Positions 37,751-47,964 of a stretch of DNA of 64,000 nucleotides are shown here, in pieces. The translations under genes and the position numbers were made by a program. This DNA comes from Candidatus Dadabacteria bacterium (GTDB lineage Bacteria; Desulfobacterota_D; UBA1144; Nemesobacterales; Nemesobacteraceae). Numbering within the stretch: the first letter of the stretch is position 1; every line of letters starts with the position of its first letter. The stretch lies in NCBI GenBank assembly GCA_022822065.1, contig JAJECI010000008.1:1-64000 (forward strand), in the 5' to 3' direction. The notes under the pieces were generated by a model. The model ran no database searches, was not told the origin of the DNA, and worked only from the letters and a program-made list of their open reading frames with translations.

Positions 37751-37777
37751 TCCCCAAAAAATAAACAGAATTGGGGA
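37751..37777. promoter_or_regulatory. Inverted repeat between divergent ugd and yjbQ
   Basis: TCCCCAA (37751-37757) and TTGGGGA (37771-37777) are exact reverse complements separated by an A-rich 13-base spacer. The element lies 87-113 bases upstream of ugd and 53-79 bases upstream of yjbQ, a suitable place for an operator controlling either gene. No T run follows on either side, so it is not an obvious terminator. Confidence 0.4.
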
Positions 37778-37829
37778 AAACCCGCGACGGACAAAGTATA
37801 GTTACAGGAAAAAAGCAAGGAGGCGCATC

Positions 37830-38243
37830 TTGAAATCTCACACCGAATATTTGTGGTTCAACACTGACAAAAAAAGGGAGTTCGTTCATATAACTCCGAC
37901 GGTAAGACGGATCGTGCAGCAAAGCGGCATAATCGAGGGTTTCGTCCTCGTGTCCGCAATGCACATAACGGCTTCCGTATTCGTAAACGACCTCGAGCAG
38001 GGACTTTTCGAGGATATCTGGGAGTGGCTTGAAGGCCTCTCCCCCTTCAGGGAAGATTACAAACATCACCGCACGGGGGAAGATAACGGCGACGCTCACC
38101 TGAAAAATCTCCTCATGCACCACCAGGTGATGGTTCCCGTGACTGAAGGAGACCTTGACCTCGGCCCCTGGCAGGAAATCTTCTACGGGGAGTTTGACGG
38201 AAGGAGAAGAAAAAGGGTGGTCGTGAAGGCTATCGGGATATGA
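37830..38243 (+). CDS. YjbQ-family protein (UPF0047)
   Basis: 137 residues. The start is TTG at 37830, supported by AAGGAGG six bases upstream. Family hallmarks are [27 protein letters not shown] and a cluster of histidines (HAHLKN-like [17 protein letters not shown]), ending [16 protein letters not shown]. coli YjbQ has reported weak thiamine-phosphate synthase activity, but the physiological role is unsettled. It overlaps the next gene by four bases (ATGA), so the two are translationally coupled. Confidence 0.88.
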   Translation: MKSHTEYLWFNTDKKREFVHITPTVRRIVQQSGIIEGFVLVSAMHITASVFVNDLEQGLFEDIWEWLEGLSPFREDYKHHRTGEDNGDAHLKNLLMHHQVMVPVTEGDLDLGPWQEIFYGEFDGRRRKRVVVKAIGI

Positions 38244-38698
38244 AAGGCATACGAGAGAGCAAGGAACCCAGGATATTCATAGACAGCCGCGGAAGGTGGT
38301 TTCACGACGGGGTCAGGATAACCCACAGGTGGACATACCTTGAGAACAACAAGAACCTCGACATAGACGCAGACGGAAGGCTTTTCGTTGAAGAGCGGGG
38401 GAGCAGGGTTTACGTCCAGTGCGAGGATACCCCCTTTGTTGTTACGATGGTTGCCAAAACGGAGAACGGTTTTTCAATCAGGTTAAACGACGAATCCCGG
38501 GAAAAACTGGACTTGACTACTCTCACCATAGCCGAGCAGAACATACCTTACGTAAGAGTAAAGAACGGGAAATTCGAGGCCAGGCTGCTTAGCGCGGCCT
38601 ACTACGAACTGATGAAATACGCAGGAAAGGACGAGAAAGGCTTTTACCTGGAATCCGGACGGAATAGATCCTACCTGCACACAACTCAAGAACCGTAA
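38240..38698 (+). CDS. DUF1285-like protein
   Basis: 152 residues. The opening [18 protein letters not shown] and the following [13 protein letters not shown] resemble the DUF1285 fold, whose bacterial members are uncharacterised. The second half ([34 protein letters not shown]) fits the same family. No signal peptide or membrane segment. Its four-base overlap with yjbQ suggests joint expression. Function unknown; the family match is by recall of motifs. Confidence 0.65.
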   Translation: MKGIRESKEPRIFIDSRGRWFHDGVRITHRWTYLENNKNLDIDADGRLFVEERGSRVYVQCEDTPFVVTMVAKTENGFSIRLNDESREKLDLTTLTIAEQNIPYVRVKNGKFEARLLSAAYYELMKYAGKDEKGFYLESGRNRSYLHTTQEP

Positions 38699-38765
38699 AA
38701 AACTGCAAGTAAGTTTATTGCGGAAACATTTTTTATAAACTTTATAGACTTCAAGGATTCTTTTT

Positions 38766-39500
38766 TTGAACCACATTAAGAAACTCCAGATCAGGCTTGA
38801 TGAAGTCTCGGATGAGAAGACTAGAAAGTGGTTTGAGAACTACCTGAAAAACGTCATCTCTTACAGAGGAGTAAAAACTCCTATAGTTGCCAAGATTGTC
38901 AGTCATTGGAGAGTTGATGAGGCCATTGACAAGCTACCTCTGAAAAAACAGATGGAGATAGCATGCGACCTGATCAGAGAGAAAAAAGCCGAAGATAAGT
39001 TTGCCGGAATCATATATATACAGAAGTACCTCTCCAACAGGCTCGAGACGGATATTCTCCTTCAGAACTTCAATCGCCTGTACGATCAGGGAGCGTTCTG
39101 GGATTGGTCAACTACCGACTGGTTTTCCATTCGAGTTCTTGATCCTTTTATAATTAAGTCAGAGGATACGGTCGCACGGGAAATAGGCTCCTGGTACAAG
39201 AGCAGGGATCTCTGGCAAAGAAGGTCGTCAATAGTTTCGTTCAGAGGTTCGGCCAAAGAAAATAAGCATCTGGCAATCATAAAAAGAAATATAGCTTCTC
39301 TGGTAAAAGAAGATGAAAGATTCATTCAGACAGCTATAGGCTGGCTGATCTCGGAGTTATCTCGTTATTACCCCGATGAGGCAAATGATATCGTATCAAA
39401 GCATTTCTCAGACCTTTCATACGAAGTGATTAATCGGCATACCAAATATCTGCCAGACCATAAAAAACTAAAGGAAAGAAAAAGAAAGTCGTTACGGTAG
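38766..39500 (+). CDS. AlkD-like DNA alkylation-repair/HEAT-repeat protein
   Basis: 244 residues, started from TTG 38766 (no in-frame ATG nearby). The helical-repeat sequence has FAGIIYIQKYL, WDWSTTDWFSIRVLDPF, LWQRRSSIVSF and RFIQTAIGWLISELSRYYPDE. These are the landmarks of the AlkD family of HEAT-like DNA glycosylases that remove alkylated bases such as 3-methyladenine. The Trp and Asp of the WDWSTTDW segment occupy the usual active cleft. Composition is more AT-rich than the neighbouring core genes. A divergent family member with a different substrate cannot be excluded. Confidence 0.75.
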   Translation: MNHIKKLQIRLDEVSDEKTRKWFENYLKNVISYRGVKTPIVAKIVSHWRVDEAIDKLPLKKQMEIACDLIREKKAEDKFAGIIYIQKYLSNRLETDILLQNFNRLYDQGAFWDWSTTDWFSIRVLDPFIIKSEDTVAREIGSWYKSRDLWQRRSSIVSFRGSAKENKHLAIIKRNIASLVKEDERFIQTAIGWLISELSRYYPDEANDIVSKHFSDLSYEVINRHTKYLPDHKKLKERKRKSLR

Positions 39501-39572
39501 CTGAAAAATCCGTTTAGAACAGGAGAAAAAAAGAAATAGCACCGGATTTAAGAACCGTTTAATTAGATCTGG

Positions 39573-40412
39573 TTGAAACCTGTTGAGGCATGGGTTACGC
39601 TGTCTTTGCAAATTATCGGCTCCATCTGCTCAGAAAACAGATTTTGCAGTGCAGGCCATAAAACCGCGTACTATGCTAGTGATATCCGCACTCACGAAAA
39701 CCCATACGGGAATGCGTCATGGAGGACTGAGTTGACTTGCTGGGGTTATACCGGGGCCAAAGGTCCCGATAACTGGGGCTCGCTCTCGCCGGATTATGAG
39801 ACCTGCGCTATCGGACGCATGCAGTCACCGATTGACATCACCGATGCCTTTCCCATCAAGGGACCGGCACTCAAATTTGATTACAAGCCCTCTTCTCTGA
39901 AGATTCTAAACAGCGGACACACCCTCCAGGTAAATTACGCGCCCGGCAGCACACTGACTGCAGCAGGTGAGATTTACGAACTGTTGCAGTTTCACTTTCA
40001 CGTTCCGAGCGAACACGCCTTTGATGGTTTGCACATGGCGATGGAGGCACATTTCGTACACAAAAACCCAGCAGGCGTACTGGCAGTGGTTGGTGTTATG
40101 ATGGAAGTAGGCACACAAAACCATGCTCTGGCCGCGGTGTTTGACAACGTACCAACCGAGGCAGGAATAGAAGTTGATGCTGCGGGCACGACAGTGGATG
40201 CGTCTGCTATACTGCCGACGGCGACCACCGACTACTTCTATTACAAGGGGTCACTCACCACCCCTCCCTGCAGTGAGGGAGTACACTGGTTCATTTTTCC
40301 AGACGCAATTGAGGTGAGCGCAGAACAGGTCGCAAGCTTTGAGCGGATGTTCGGACACAATGCACGTCCGCTACAAAAGCGCAACGACCGTCTGCTGGTT
40401 GTATCTTCGTAG
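39573..40412 (+). CDS. Alpha-class carbonic anhydrase with atypical N-terminus
   Basis: Zinc enzyme interconverting CO2 and bicarbonate. The catalytic domain is complete, from CWGYTGAKGPDNWG to the C-terminus. Two zinc histidines are in LLQFHFHVPSEH, a further ligand in MEAHFVHKN, and SLTTPPCSEGVHW is conserved. Alpha-class enzymes are normally exported, but the only upstream sequence in frame (from TTG 39573) gives a poor signal peptide. An internal TTG at 39732 has a GGAGG six bases upstream and would yield a 226-residue protein starting right at the domain. The arginine codons checked are all CGN, unlike neighbouring core genes. Confidence 0.82.
   Translation: MKPVEAWVTLSLQIIGSICSENRFCSAGHKTAYYASDIRTHENPYGNASWRTELTCWGYTGAKGPDNWGSLSPDYETCAIGRMQSPIDITDAFPIKGPALKFDYKPSSLKILNSGHTLQVNYAPGSTLTAAGEIYELLQFHFHVPSEHAFDGLHMAMEAHFVHKNPAGVLAVVGVMMEVGTQNHALAAVFDNVPTEAGIEVDAAGTTVDASAILPTATTDYFYYKGSLTTPPCSEGVHWFIFPDAIEVSAEQVASFERMFGHNARPLQKRNDRLLVVSS
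39721..39725 (+). promoter_or_regulatory. Shine-Dalgarno favouring an internal start of the carbonic anhydrase
   Basis: GGAGG at 39721-39725 followed by six bases and TTG at 39732, in frame. The outer TTG at 39573 has no comparable site, so translation may begin here, giving a protein with no signal peptide. Confidence 0.5.
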
Positions 40413-40522
40413 TTTCCTGGAAATCGTTTGGGACTTACCAAATCCGATATTGCCGATTAAATGTGTATAATCAAAGGGTTACACGTAATACCTGAGTCAG
40501 AACATTAGGAAGACAGACAGAA

Positions 40523-41728
40523 CTACGGCCCTGTAAAGTCAGTGAAAACCCCGCACACCTTCGCAATCAACTCATCGGTGAAGACCGTTCCCTTCGCGGT
40601 GAGTCTGAGACGGCCGCCGTCGGTAAGAATAAAGCCGTCAGACTCAAGGTATTCGAGACCACAGGTGTCAGGCTCGCAGTCGAAGCGCTTTTTTACGTCT
40701 TCAATCCCCACCCCATCGCTTAGACGAAGCCCCATAAGAAGCGTATCTTCAAGGGCCGTTGTCCGCGATAGATCATAAGAGAGGCTGACGGCACTCCCGT
40801 CGCACGCAATCCGTTTCATGTAGAGTTCGGGATTCCTCACGTTTGACCACCTTTTTCCCCATCCCTCTTCTCCTCCACGGCAGAAGTGAGAATGGGCCCC
40901 GGCTCCCACGCCCAAGTAATCATGACAGTTCCAGTAAATAAGGTTATGCCTGCACTCATAGCCGCGCCGGGCAAAATTCGATATTTCGTAATTGCCGTAC
41001 CCCTCTGCCTCGAGAATCTCCCGTGCGCTCCGCATGAACTCGACCAGAACCGAGTCCTCGGGAAGAGAAAGTTTCCCTTTGCGCCGAAGCGTCGCAAACT
41101 CAGTGCCGGGCTCAATCGTAAGGCAGTAGGCGGATACGTGGGCCGGAGAAAAACTCAAGGCGGTGCGTATATCATTCTCAAACTCTTCCCGGGTCTCCTG
41201 CGAGCTTCCGTATATGAGATCAAGGTTATAGTTGTGAAAACCGGCGTCACGGACATCAACAAGCGCGCGGACGCAGTCATCCGGAGTGGTGAATCTCCCG
41301 TAGAAATCAAGCTTCCTCTGCGAAAAAGACTGCACGCCGACGCTTATTCTGTTTACCCCGACGCGCATCAGTGAAACGAGCTTTTCCCTGTCGGCGGTTC
41401 TCGGGTTTACCTCAAGGCTCACTTCTGCCCCGGGAGAAAAGGACGCGACCGAGGCAAGTTTTTCCATTATCAGCCCCACGCTCCGGGGTTTAAAAAGCGA
41501 CGGGGTGCCTCCCCCGAAAAACACCGTGCTTATCTCCCTGCCTTCAATAATCCTCCGGGAACTTTCAATTTCCCGCTCCAGAGCGCGGACGTAATCATCC
41601 TCCGGAAAGTTGCCATTAGTCCCATAGGAGTTAAAATCACAATACGGACATTTGGTAAGACAGTAGGGAATATGGACATATACGCCAAGGGGCGTCTGGT
41701 CTTTATCGATATTCTCTTTCATCCGCAC
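40523..41728 (-). CDS. hemW: Radical-SAM heme chaperone HemW (coproporphyrinogen dehydrogenase-like)
   Basis: 401 residues. The radical-SAM cluster is C-x3-C-x2-C in PYCLTKCPYCDFNSYG, with FFGGGTPSLF, GVNRISVGVQSF and LDLIYGSSQET following as in HemW/HemN. The C-terminal HemN domain ends with LRLTAKGTVFTDELI. The CPYCDFNS form indicates the HemW subgroup, which carries heme rather than oxidising coproporphyrinogen. It is transcribed away from the TolC gene with only 26 bases between the starts. Confidence 0.9.
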   Translation of the reverse strand: MRMKENIDKDQTPLGVYVHIPYCLTKCPYCDFNSYGTNGNFPEDDYVRALEREIESSRRIIEGREISTVFFGGGTPSLFKPRSVGLIMEKLASVASFSPGAEVSLEVNPRTADREKLVSLMRVGVNRISVGVQSFSQRKLDFYGRFTTPDDCVRALVDVRDAGFHNYNLDLIYGSSQETREEFENDIRTALSFSPAHVSAYCLTIEPGTEFATLRRKGKLSLPEDSVLVEFMRSAREILEAEGYGNYEISNFARRGYECRHNLIYWNCHDYLGVGAGAHSHFCRGGEEGWGKRWSNVRNPELYMKRIACDGSAVSLSYDLSRTTALEDTLLMGLRLSDGVGIEDVKKRFDCEPDTCGLEYLESDGFILTDGGRLRLTAKGTVFTDELIAKVCGVFTDFTGP

Positions 41729-41754
41729 TCAAGCGGCACACCGGCGGTTGCCAC

Positions 41755-42981
41755 ATGATGAGTATACCGAAAAATTTCCTCCTTCTTCTCAGTTCACTGC
41801 TGCTGCTTTCCCAGACCGCGTGGGCCCAGGAAGTAATCCCGGTCGAGCGGGCGGTTGAAATAGCGCTGCTCAATAACCCCGAACTCCGGATTTCCCGCTC
41901 CGAGGTCGACATCTCGAAATCAATACTCAGGCAGGCGAAAGCTCCCCTTTATCCCCAGCTCAGCGGAAAACTTGTAGTGCCGTTTGTGGGAAGGGAGTCC
42001 GGTTTCTACGTCGACCAGATGATATGGGATTTCGGAAAGACAAAAGCCAGGATAAGGTCAAGAGAACATCTCCTGGAATCCGCAAGATACATACTCACGG
42101 GCTCAGAAATAACGCTCGTGCGCGACACGCGCATCGCCTACTACCAAGCCCTCTCCGAGAAGAACCGCCTTGAGGGAGCTGTTACAGAAACCAAGCGCAG
42201 GGAATGGATCCTTGAGAAAACCGAAGAGCTTTTCTCCGTCGGGAAAAAATCCGCCCAGCAGCTAAACCAGGCAGAAATCGATCTGCAGCAGGCAAAACTC
42301 GAACTGGTTTCAAGAGAAAACTCCCACGAACTCGCCATGCTCAACCTAAGGCACCTGATGAATGACCCTTCGCTCGGGCAATTCGACATCCGTGAGAATC
42401 TCGCCTATGAGAAGGTAAACGAAACCAGAGAAGATCTCGTGAGCTTCGCCCTTTCCGAAAACGCAGAGATAAAAAGTCTCCTGGCGGGCCGCGACGGAAT
42501 AAAGGCCTCGATCGCGGAGGACAGGGGGAGATTTCTCCCGTCGGTGTTCGGCAGAGCGGCGTACAGATTTGAAGGAGAAGGCGCCCGGACGCCGGCGTTC
42601 ATCGCCGGGATCGGGGTTAAGATTCCCATCTTCGAGGGGTTCTCAAGGTTCGGCCAGATGGCGCAATCAAGGGCCGAACTTACAAGAAACGAAGCGCAGA
42701 CCGAACTGCTCAGAAACAGAATCATCCTTTCAATCGGGGAACTCTATCTCAAACTCAAGCACCTTGAGAAAAAAATAAAAATACTCGGGGATTCAGAATC
42801 GATATCGGAGAAAAACCTGCGTCTTGTGAAGGAGAGATATGAGTCGCGAAGCGCTTCGAAAATAGAACTTGCCCAAGCGCAGGCGCTCTATGAAGAGGCG
42901 GTAGCGGACTACAAAAACTCCATATATGACTATAAAATAGTAAGGCTAAGGCTGCTAAGCCTCTGCGGAAAAGAGATATGA
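41755..42981 (+). CDS. TolC-family outer-membrane efflux protein
   Basis: 408 residues with a signal peptide (NFLLLLSSLLLLSQTAWA, cleavage before QEVIPVERAV). ERAVEIALLNNPELRISR opens the outer-membrane efflux repeat. Two halves rich in long amphipathic helices with Gln/Lys/Glu heptads (about 110-190 and 310-390) are typical of TolC channels. The start is ATG 41755 or the adjacent second ATG. The gene overlaps the adaptor gene by four bases, forming an export operon tolC-macA-macB. Confidence 0.9.
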   Translation: MMSIPKNFLLLLSSLLLLSQTAWAQEVIPVERAVEIALLNNPELRISRSEVDISKSILRQAKAPLYPQLSGKLVVPFVGRESGFYVDQMIWDFGKTKARIRSREHLLESARYILTGSEITLVRDTRIAYYQALSEKNRLEGAVTETKRREWILEKTEELFSVGKKSAQQLNQAEIDLQQAKLELVSRENSHELAMLNLRHLMNDPSLGQFDIRENLAYEKVNETREDLVSFALSENAEIKSLLAGRDGIKASIAEDRGRFLPSVFGRAAYRFEGEGARTPAFIAGIGVKIPIFEGFSRFGQMAQSRAELTRNEAQTELLRNRIILSIGELYLKLKHLEKKIKILGDSESISEKNLRLVKERYESRSASKIELAQAQALYEEAVADYKNSIYDYKIVRLRLLSLCGKEI

Positions 42982-44117
42982 TGAAAAATCTGCCCCGCTC
43001 AAAACTCCTCTACGCCGTCGCCGGCATATTTGTTATCGCAGGATACTTCATCTTCTTCGGAGGAAAGGAAGGCCGTATAGAATACGTGACGCAGGAAGTC
43101 GAGAGAGGAGACGTAACTTCCCTGGTAAGAGCCTCCGGAACCTTAAAACCGACCAAGGAAGCAAGGATATATTCACAAATAAACGGAACGATAAAGGAAA
43201 TCCGCTCCGAGGTAAACGACGAGGTCAAAAAGGGCCAGGTGCTCGCGCTCATGGAGGAACCGGAGGGACTTTCGGGAGACGTCGAATACTTCAAGGAGAT
43301 ACTTAAAAAAACCACAACCGACCTTGAGATTTCAACCAACTCGCACGAGGTAAGCAAGAGGCTCTACGAAAAAGAACTCATTTCCCGTGAGGAATTCAAT
43401 CTGTCTCTCTCAGAGCACAGTGCGGCAGCTGCCGCCCGTGAGAAAGCCCAGGCCGATCTGGAAACGGCACAGAGAAAACTCGATGCAACACAAATCACTT
43501 CCATGCTTGACGGCGTGGTGCTTGAGAAAAACATCATAATCGGCGAACAGATACACCCGAACAAATCCGAACCCCTGTACGTACTGGCCGAGAACCCTAG
43601 AACTCTTCATCTGGTTTCAAACGTAAGCGAAGCAGATATAGGAAAGATAAAAGAGGGTCAGGATGTTCTCTTCAGAGTTGACGCATTTCCAAGCAAGAAT
43701 TTCAGCGCGAAGATAAAGCAGGTGGCAAATTCCCCCAGCATAAAAAACGATGTTGTCACCTACGACGTAACGTGCCTTGTCGAAAACCCGGAACTTGAGC
43801 TAAAACCCGGTATGACCGCCGAAGTGAAGAAAGTCATATCAACCAAAAAAGACGTGCTTAAAGTTCCCACTGCCGCACTTCGCTTCATTCCTCCAAAATC
43901 TTCAGCCGCCTCTACTGAGACAGGCGAAAACGTCTGGGTCCTCAAGCAGGGAAAACTCTCGCCAGTAGTAATAGAAACCGGGATAAGCGACGACTTCCAC
44001 ACAGAAGTTCTAAGCGGTCCGCTTTCCGAAGGAGACAAGATAGTAGTTGAGTACACAATTTCCGGCGGAACCAACAAGGGACCGGGCTTTGCGCTTCCCC
44101 AGCCGAAAAGATTCTGA
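42978..44117 (+). CDS. MacA/HlyD-family periplasmic adaptor
   Basis: Membrane-fusion protein, 379 residues. One N-terminal transmembrane segment (LLYAVAGIFVIAGYFIFF) is followed by the split lipoyl domain (INGTIKEIRSEVNDEVKKGQVL and MLDGVVLEKNIIIGEQI), a coiled-coil hairpin at about 105-165, and a beta-barrel ending in the macrolide-adaptor type tail. It should bridge an inner-membrane ABC transporter and the TolC protein encoded just upstream. The stop overlaps the start of the ATPase gene by one base. Confidence 0.9.
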   Translation: MMKNLPRSKLLYAVAGIFVIAGYFIFFGGKEGRIEYVTQEVERGDVTSLVRASGTLKPTKEARIYSQINGTIKEIRSEVNDEVKKGQVLALMEEPEGLSGDVEYFKEILKKTTTDLEISTNSHEVSKRLYEKELISREEFNLSLSEHSAAAAAREKAQADLETAQRKLDATQITSMLDGVVLEKNIIIGEQIHPNKSEPLYVLAENPRTLHLVSNVSEADIGKIKEGQDVLFRVDAFPSKNFSAKIKQVANSPSIKNDVVTYDVTCLVENPELELKPGMTAEVKKVISTKKDVLKVPTAALRFIPPKSSAASTETGENVWVLKQGKLSPVVIETGISDDFHTEVLSGPLSEGDKIVVEYTISGGTNKGPGFALPQPKRF

Positions 44118-44812
44118 TGACACCCCCCGTAATCAAGCTAAAGAACATCGGCAAAACATACTCAAACGGAAAGGTGCAGGTCGAAGCGCTTCGATCCGTA
44201 AACCTTGAGATCGCACAGGGAGAATTTGTCGCCATCATGGGGTCCTCGGGGTCCGGCAAAAGCACGCTTATGAACATTCTCGGCTGCCTCGACACGCAGA
44301 GCAGTGGAAACTACATGCTTGACGGTACCGATATAATGGAACTCGAGAGCGACGACAAGGCGGAAATACGGAGCACGAAGATTGGCTTTGTCTTCCAGAG
44401 CTTTAACCTGCTGCCGCGAACGACGGCGCTTGAAAACGTGGAACTGCCGCTTGTTTATTCAGCTATGCCGGGGGCGCAGAGAAAAAAACTGGCCTCGGCC
44501 GCACTCGCCCTCGTGGGACTTGAGCAGAGAGCGGACCACCTCCCCAACCAGCTCTCGGGAGGACAGCAGCAGAGGGTGGCGATAGCCAGAGCGGTTGTGA
44601 ACAACCCTAGGATGATACTAGCGGACGAACCCACCGGGAACTTGGACACGGCAACTAGTTACGAGATAATGAAAATATTCAAAGAACTGAACGAGCAGGG
44701 AAAAACGATAGTAATGATAACGCACGAAGAAGACATAGCCTCTCACTCAAAAAGAGTAATAAGCCTGAAGGACGGGGAGATCATCGAGGACAGACCAAAC
44801 GGCCCGATTTGA
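44117..44812 (+). CDS. ABC transporter ATPase, MacB/LolD type, without its permease
   Basis: 231 residues. Walker [32 protein letters not shown] (Q-loop, typical of the MacB/LolD/FtsE group), signature [14 protein letters not shown], Walker [12 protein letters not shown] and the H-loop ITHEE are all intact. The family works with a MacB or FtsX-like permease, normally fused or the next gene. Here the next gene is amt on the opposite strand, so the transport operon ends without its membrane subunit. Confidence 0.93.
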   Translation: MTPPVIKLKNIGKTYSNGKVQVEALRSVNLEIAQGEFVAIMGSSGSGKSTLMNILGCLDTQSSGNYMLDGTDIMELESDDKAEIRSTKIGFVFQSFNLLPRTTALENVELPLVYSAMPGAQRKKLASAALALVGLEQRADHLPNQLSGGQQQRVAIARAVVNNPRMILADEPTGNLDTATSYEIMKIFKELNEQGKTIVMITHEEDIASHSKRVISLKDGEIIEDRPNGPI

Positions 44813-44935
44813 CCCTGTCGACCCTCGCAAGTCGTGGCTCCAAAGTTCGAGGCATCCTGATTGAGAACGCAACTGGGTTGCAACCTGTCCCTGGAGGCCC
44901 GCAGCCCGGACTGGAAGATTGCCCTAGCGCTCTAA

Positions 44936-46330
44936 TCAGGTCTCTTCCGGCATTATCACAAATTCTGGATAGGCTTCGATGCCCAGATTGCCCACATCCT
45001 GGCCGATGGCCTCGACATCCTTTGAGACCCGCAAACCCAAAGTCCGGTCGATGACAAACCACAACAGCATTGATGACCCAAACACAAACGCACCTATGGC
45101 CAAAATGCCGATGATCTGAGCAAAAAGGCTCCCACCGGCGGCGATGCAGACCGCCAACGTCCCCCAGATGCCAGCGCAGAGATGAACCGGGACAGCACCC
45201 ACGACGTCGTCGATCTTTATCATTTCCAAACCCTTCATGGATAACAGGCAGACCATGCCTGCAATCGCTCCGACCACTATTGCCCAGTGATGCTGGACGA
45301 TATTCGGCGCCGCTGTGATCGCGACGAGACCAGCCAGAGCGCCGTTAAGTCCGGCGAGCAGGTCTACACGGCCCAGTACGGGGCGGGATAGAGTCAGAGC
45401 TGCCAAAACCCCAGCCGCCGCGGCCAGGTTAATGTTTGAGAAGATATTGCTCACCGCCACGGCATCAAATGCACCGCTGAAGGCCAGATGCGAACCGCCG
45501 TTGAAGCCGAACCAGCCCATCCACAGGATAAAAACGCCGAGAGTGACAATCGGAACATTGGATGGAGGGGTCGCCTTGACACTGCCGTCAGCCCGGAACT
45601 TGCCCGAGCGTGGTCCAACCATGATAGCCCCGGCGAGTGCCGCCCAGCCTCCCGTGGAGTGCACCACGGTGGAACCGGCGAAGTCCTTGAACCCCAGTTC
45701 AGCCAACCAGCCCCCACCCCAAGTCCAGGCGCCAACGACTGGGTAGATGACCGAGGTCAACACGGCGATGAAAACAAAGAAAGACCACAACTTCACGCGC
45801 TCGGCCAAAGCGCCCGAGACAATCGAAGCCGTGGTCGCCACGAACACCATTTGGAAAAACCAGTACGACATTGCCGAGTAACCGCTCTCGACGACAGCCG
45901 CGGTGGCTGTTTCCTCACCGCCCAGCAGCGCCACTTCATCGGCGGTCGTGCCGTACAGAAGTTCGAGCGAACCAAACCAGCCGCCCGGCTCGACTCCGAC
46001 ATACATGATGTTGAAGCCTATCAGGTAGTACGCCAGTCCGGCAATGGAGTAGAGACCAATGTTTTTCAGGCAGATGACCGAAGCGTTCTTCGTCCGTACC
46101 GAACCCGCCTCGAGCATTGTGAAGCCTGCTGCCATCCACATCACGAGGGCACCCCACACAAGGAATCCAAACGTGTTGAAGACGAACTGTGCCTCGCCCT
46201 CGACAGCGGCCAGTGCGGTCTCGGGCAACAAGGCAAAGACCAGCAACACCGCGACAATGCCGAATCTACTCACAACCCAAGCAGCAACACTCCGACAACC
46301 CTTAAATAACCGAAAGTCATGGACCATCAT
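44936..46330 (-). CDS. amt: Ammonium transporter
   Basis: 464 residues. A short N-terminal signal-like segment is followed by about eleven transmembrane helices of the Amt/Rh fold: VMWMAAGFTMLEAGSVRTKN, the first twin-His region STVVHSTGGWAALAGA, and VPVHLCAGIWGTLAV for the second. The C-terminal DxxxxGLRVSKDVEAIGQD is the cytoplasmic coupling tail. AAGGAGG lies 12 bases before the first ATG. No glnK/glnB accompanies it. Of its 11 arginine codons ten are CGN and one AGA, while the adjacent ATPase gene mostly uses AGA/AGG, which suggests foreign origin. Confidence 0.94.
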   Translation of the reverse strand: MMVHDFRLFKGCRSVAAWVVSRFGIVAVLLVFALLPETALAAVEGEAQFVFNTFGFLVWGALVMWMAAGFTMLEAGSVRTKNASVICLKNIGLYSIAGLAYYLIGFNIMYVGVEPGGWFGSLELLYGTTADEVALLGGEETATAAVVESGYSAMSYWFFQMVFVATTASIVSGALAERVKLWSFFVFIAVLTSVIYPVVGAWTWGGGWLAELGFKDFAGSTVVHSTGGWAALAGAIMVGPRSGKFRADGSVKATPPSNVPIVTLGVFILWMGWFGFNGGSHLAFSGAFDAVAVSNIFSNINLAAAAGVLAALTLSRPVLGRVDLLAGLNGALAGLVAITAAPNIVQHHWAIVVGAIAGMVCLLSMKGLEMIKIDDVVGAVPVHLCAGIWGTLAVCIAAGGSLFAQIIGILAIGAFVFGSSMLLWFVIDRTLGLRVSKDVEAIGQDVGNLGIEAYPEFVIMPEET

Positions 46331-46383
46331 AGCTGCTTTCTACCTCCTTCTACACCGGTGTTCGCGTTGAGATCAGATTTAGA

Positions 46384-46392
46384 ATAATACCA
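46384..46392 (-). promoter_or_regulatory. Extended -10 promoter of amt
   Basis: On the minus strand TGG followed by TATTAT (46384-46389) gives an extended -10 with one mismatch; no good -35 is seen. Transcription would start near 46377, leaving a leader of about 46 nt. No sigma-54 -24/-12 motif was found although amt genes are often sigma-54 controlled. Confidence 0.4.
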
Positions 46393-46593
46393 GATTACCC
46401 AATTGCCGAAAAGATATTTCTCCGCATCCTGTGAGATACGTTGTGGACCCCAAGCTGATTCTACACTGCAGTGAACAGGCGATTCTGCCGATTTTATTAT
46501 GAAATCCGGATGCCTGCAACCTCCAGACATGACAGAAAGTCCCCGTTCCGTGTTGGAGATTGTCGCCTGTGCGCCGCTGATTTTACGAAATGT

Positions 46594-46621
46594 TTGAAAA
46601 ATACCTCCAATTCCGTACAAT
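46594..46621 (+). promoter_or_regulatory. Promoter of eno-leuCD
   Basis: TTGAAA (46594-46599) and TACAAT (46616-46621), 16 bases apart. Transcription would begin near 46628 with a leader of about 57 nt before the eno ATG. Confidence 0.6.
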
Positions 46622-46657
46622 CAAACCCAAATCTAGGGGGTTGCGCTTCACAGTTGA

Positions 46658-47962
<1,305 letters not shown>

Positions 47963-47964
47963 CG

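Noticed and set aside
44865-44880. GCAAC-TGG-GTTGC hairpin after the MacB-type ATPase gene as a terminator
   Set aside because: Five pairs only, loop of three, and no T run follows.
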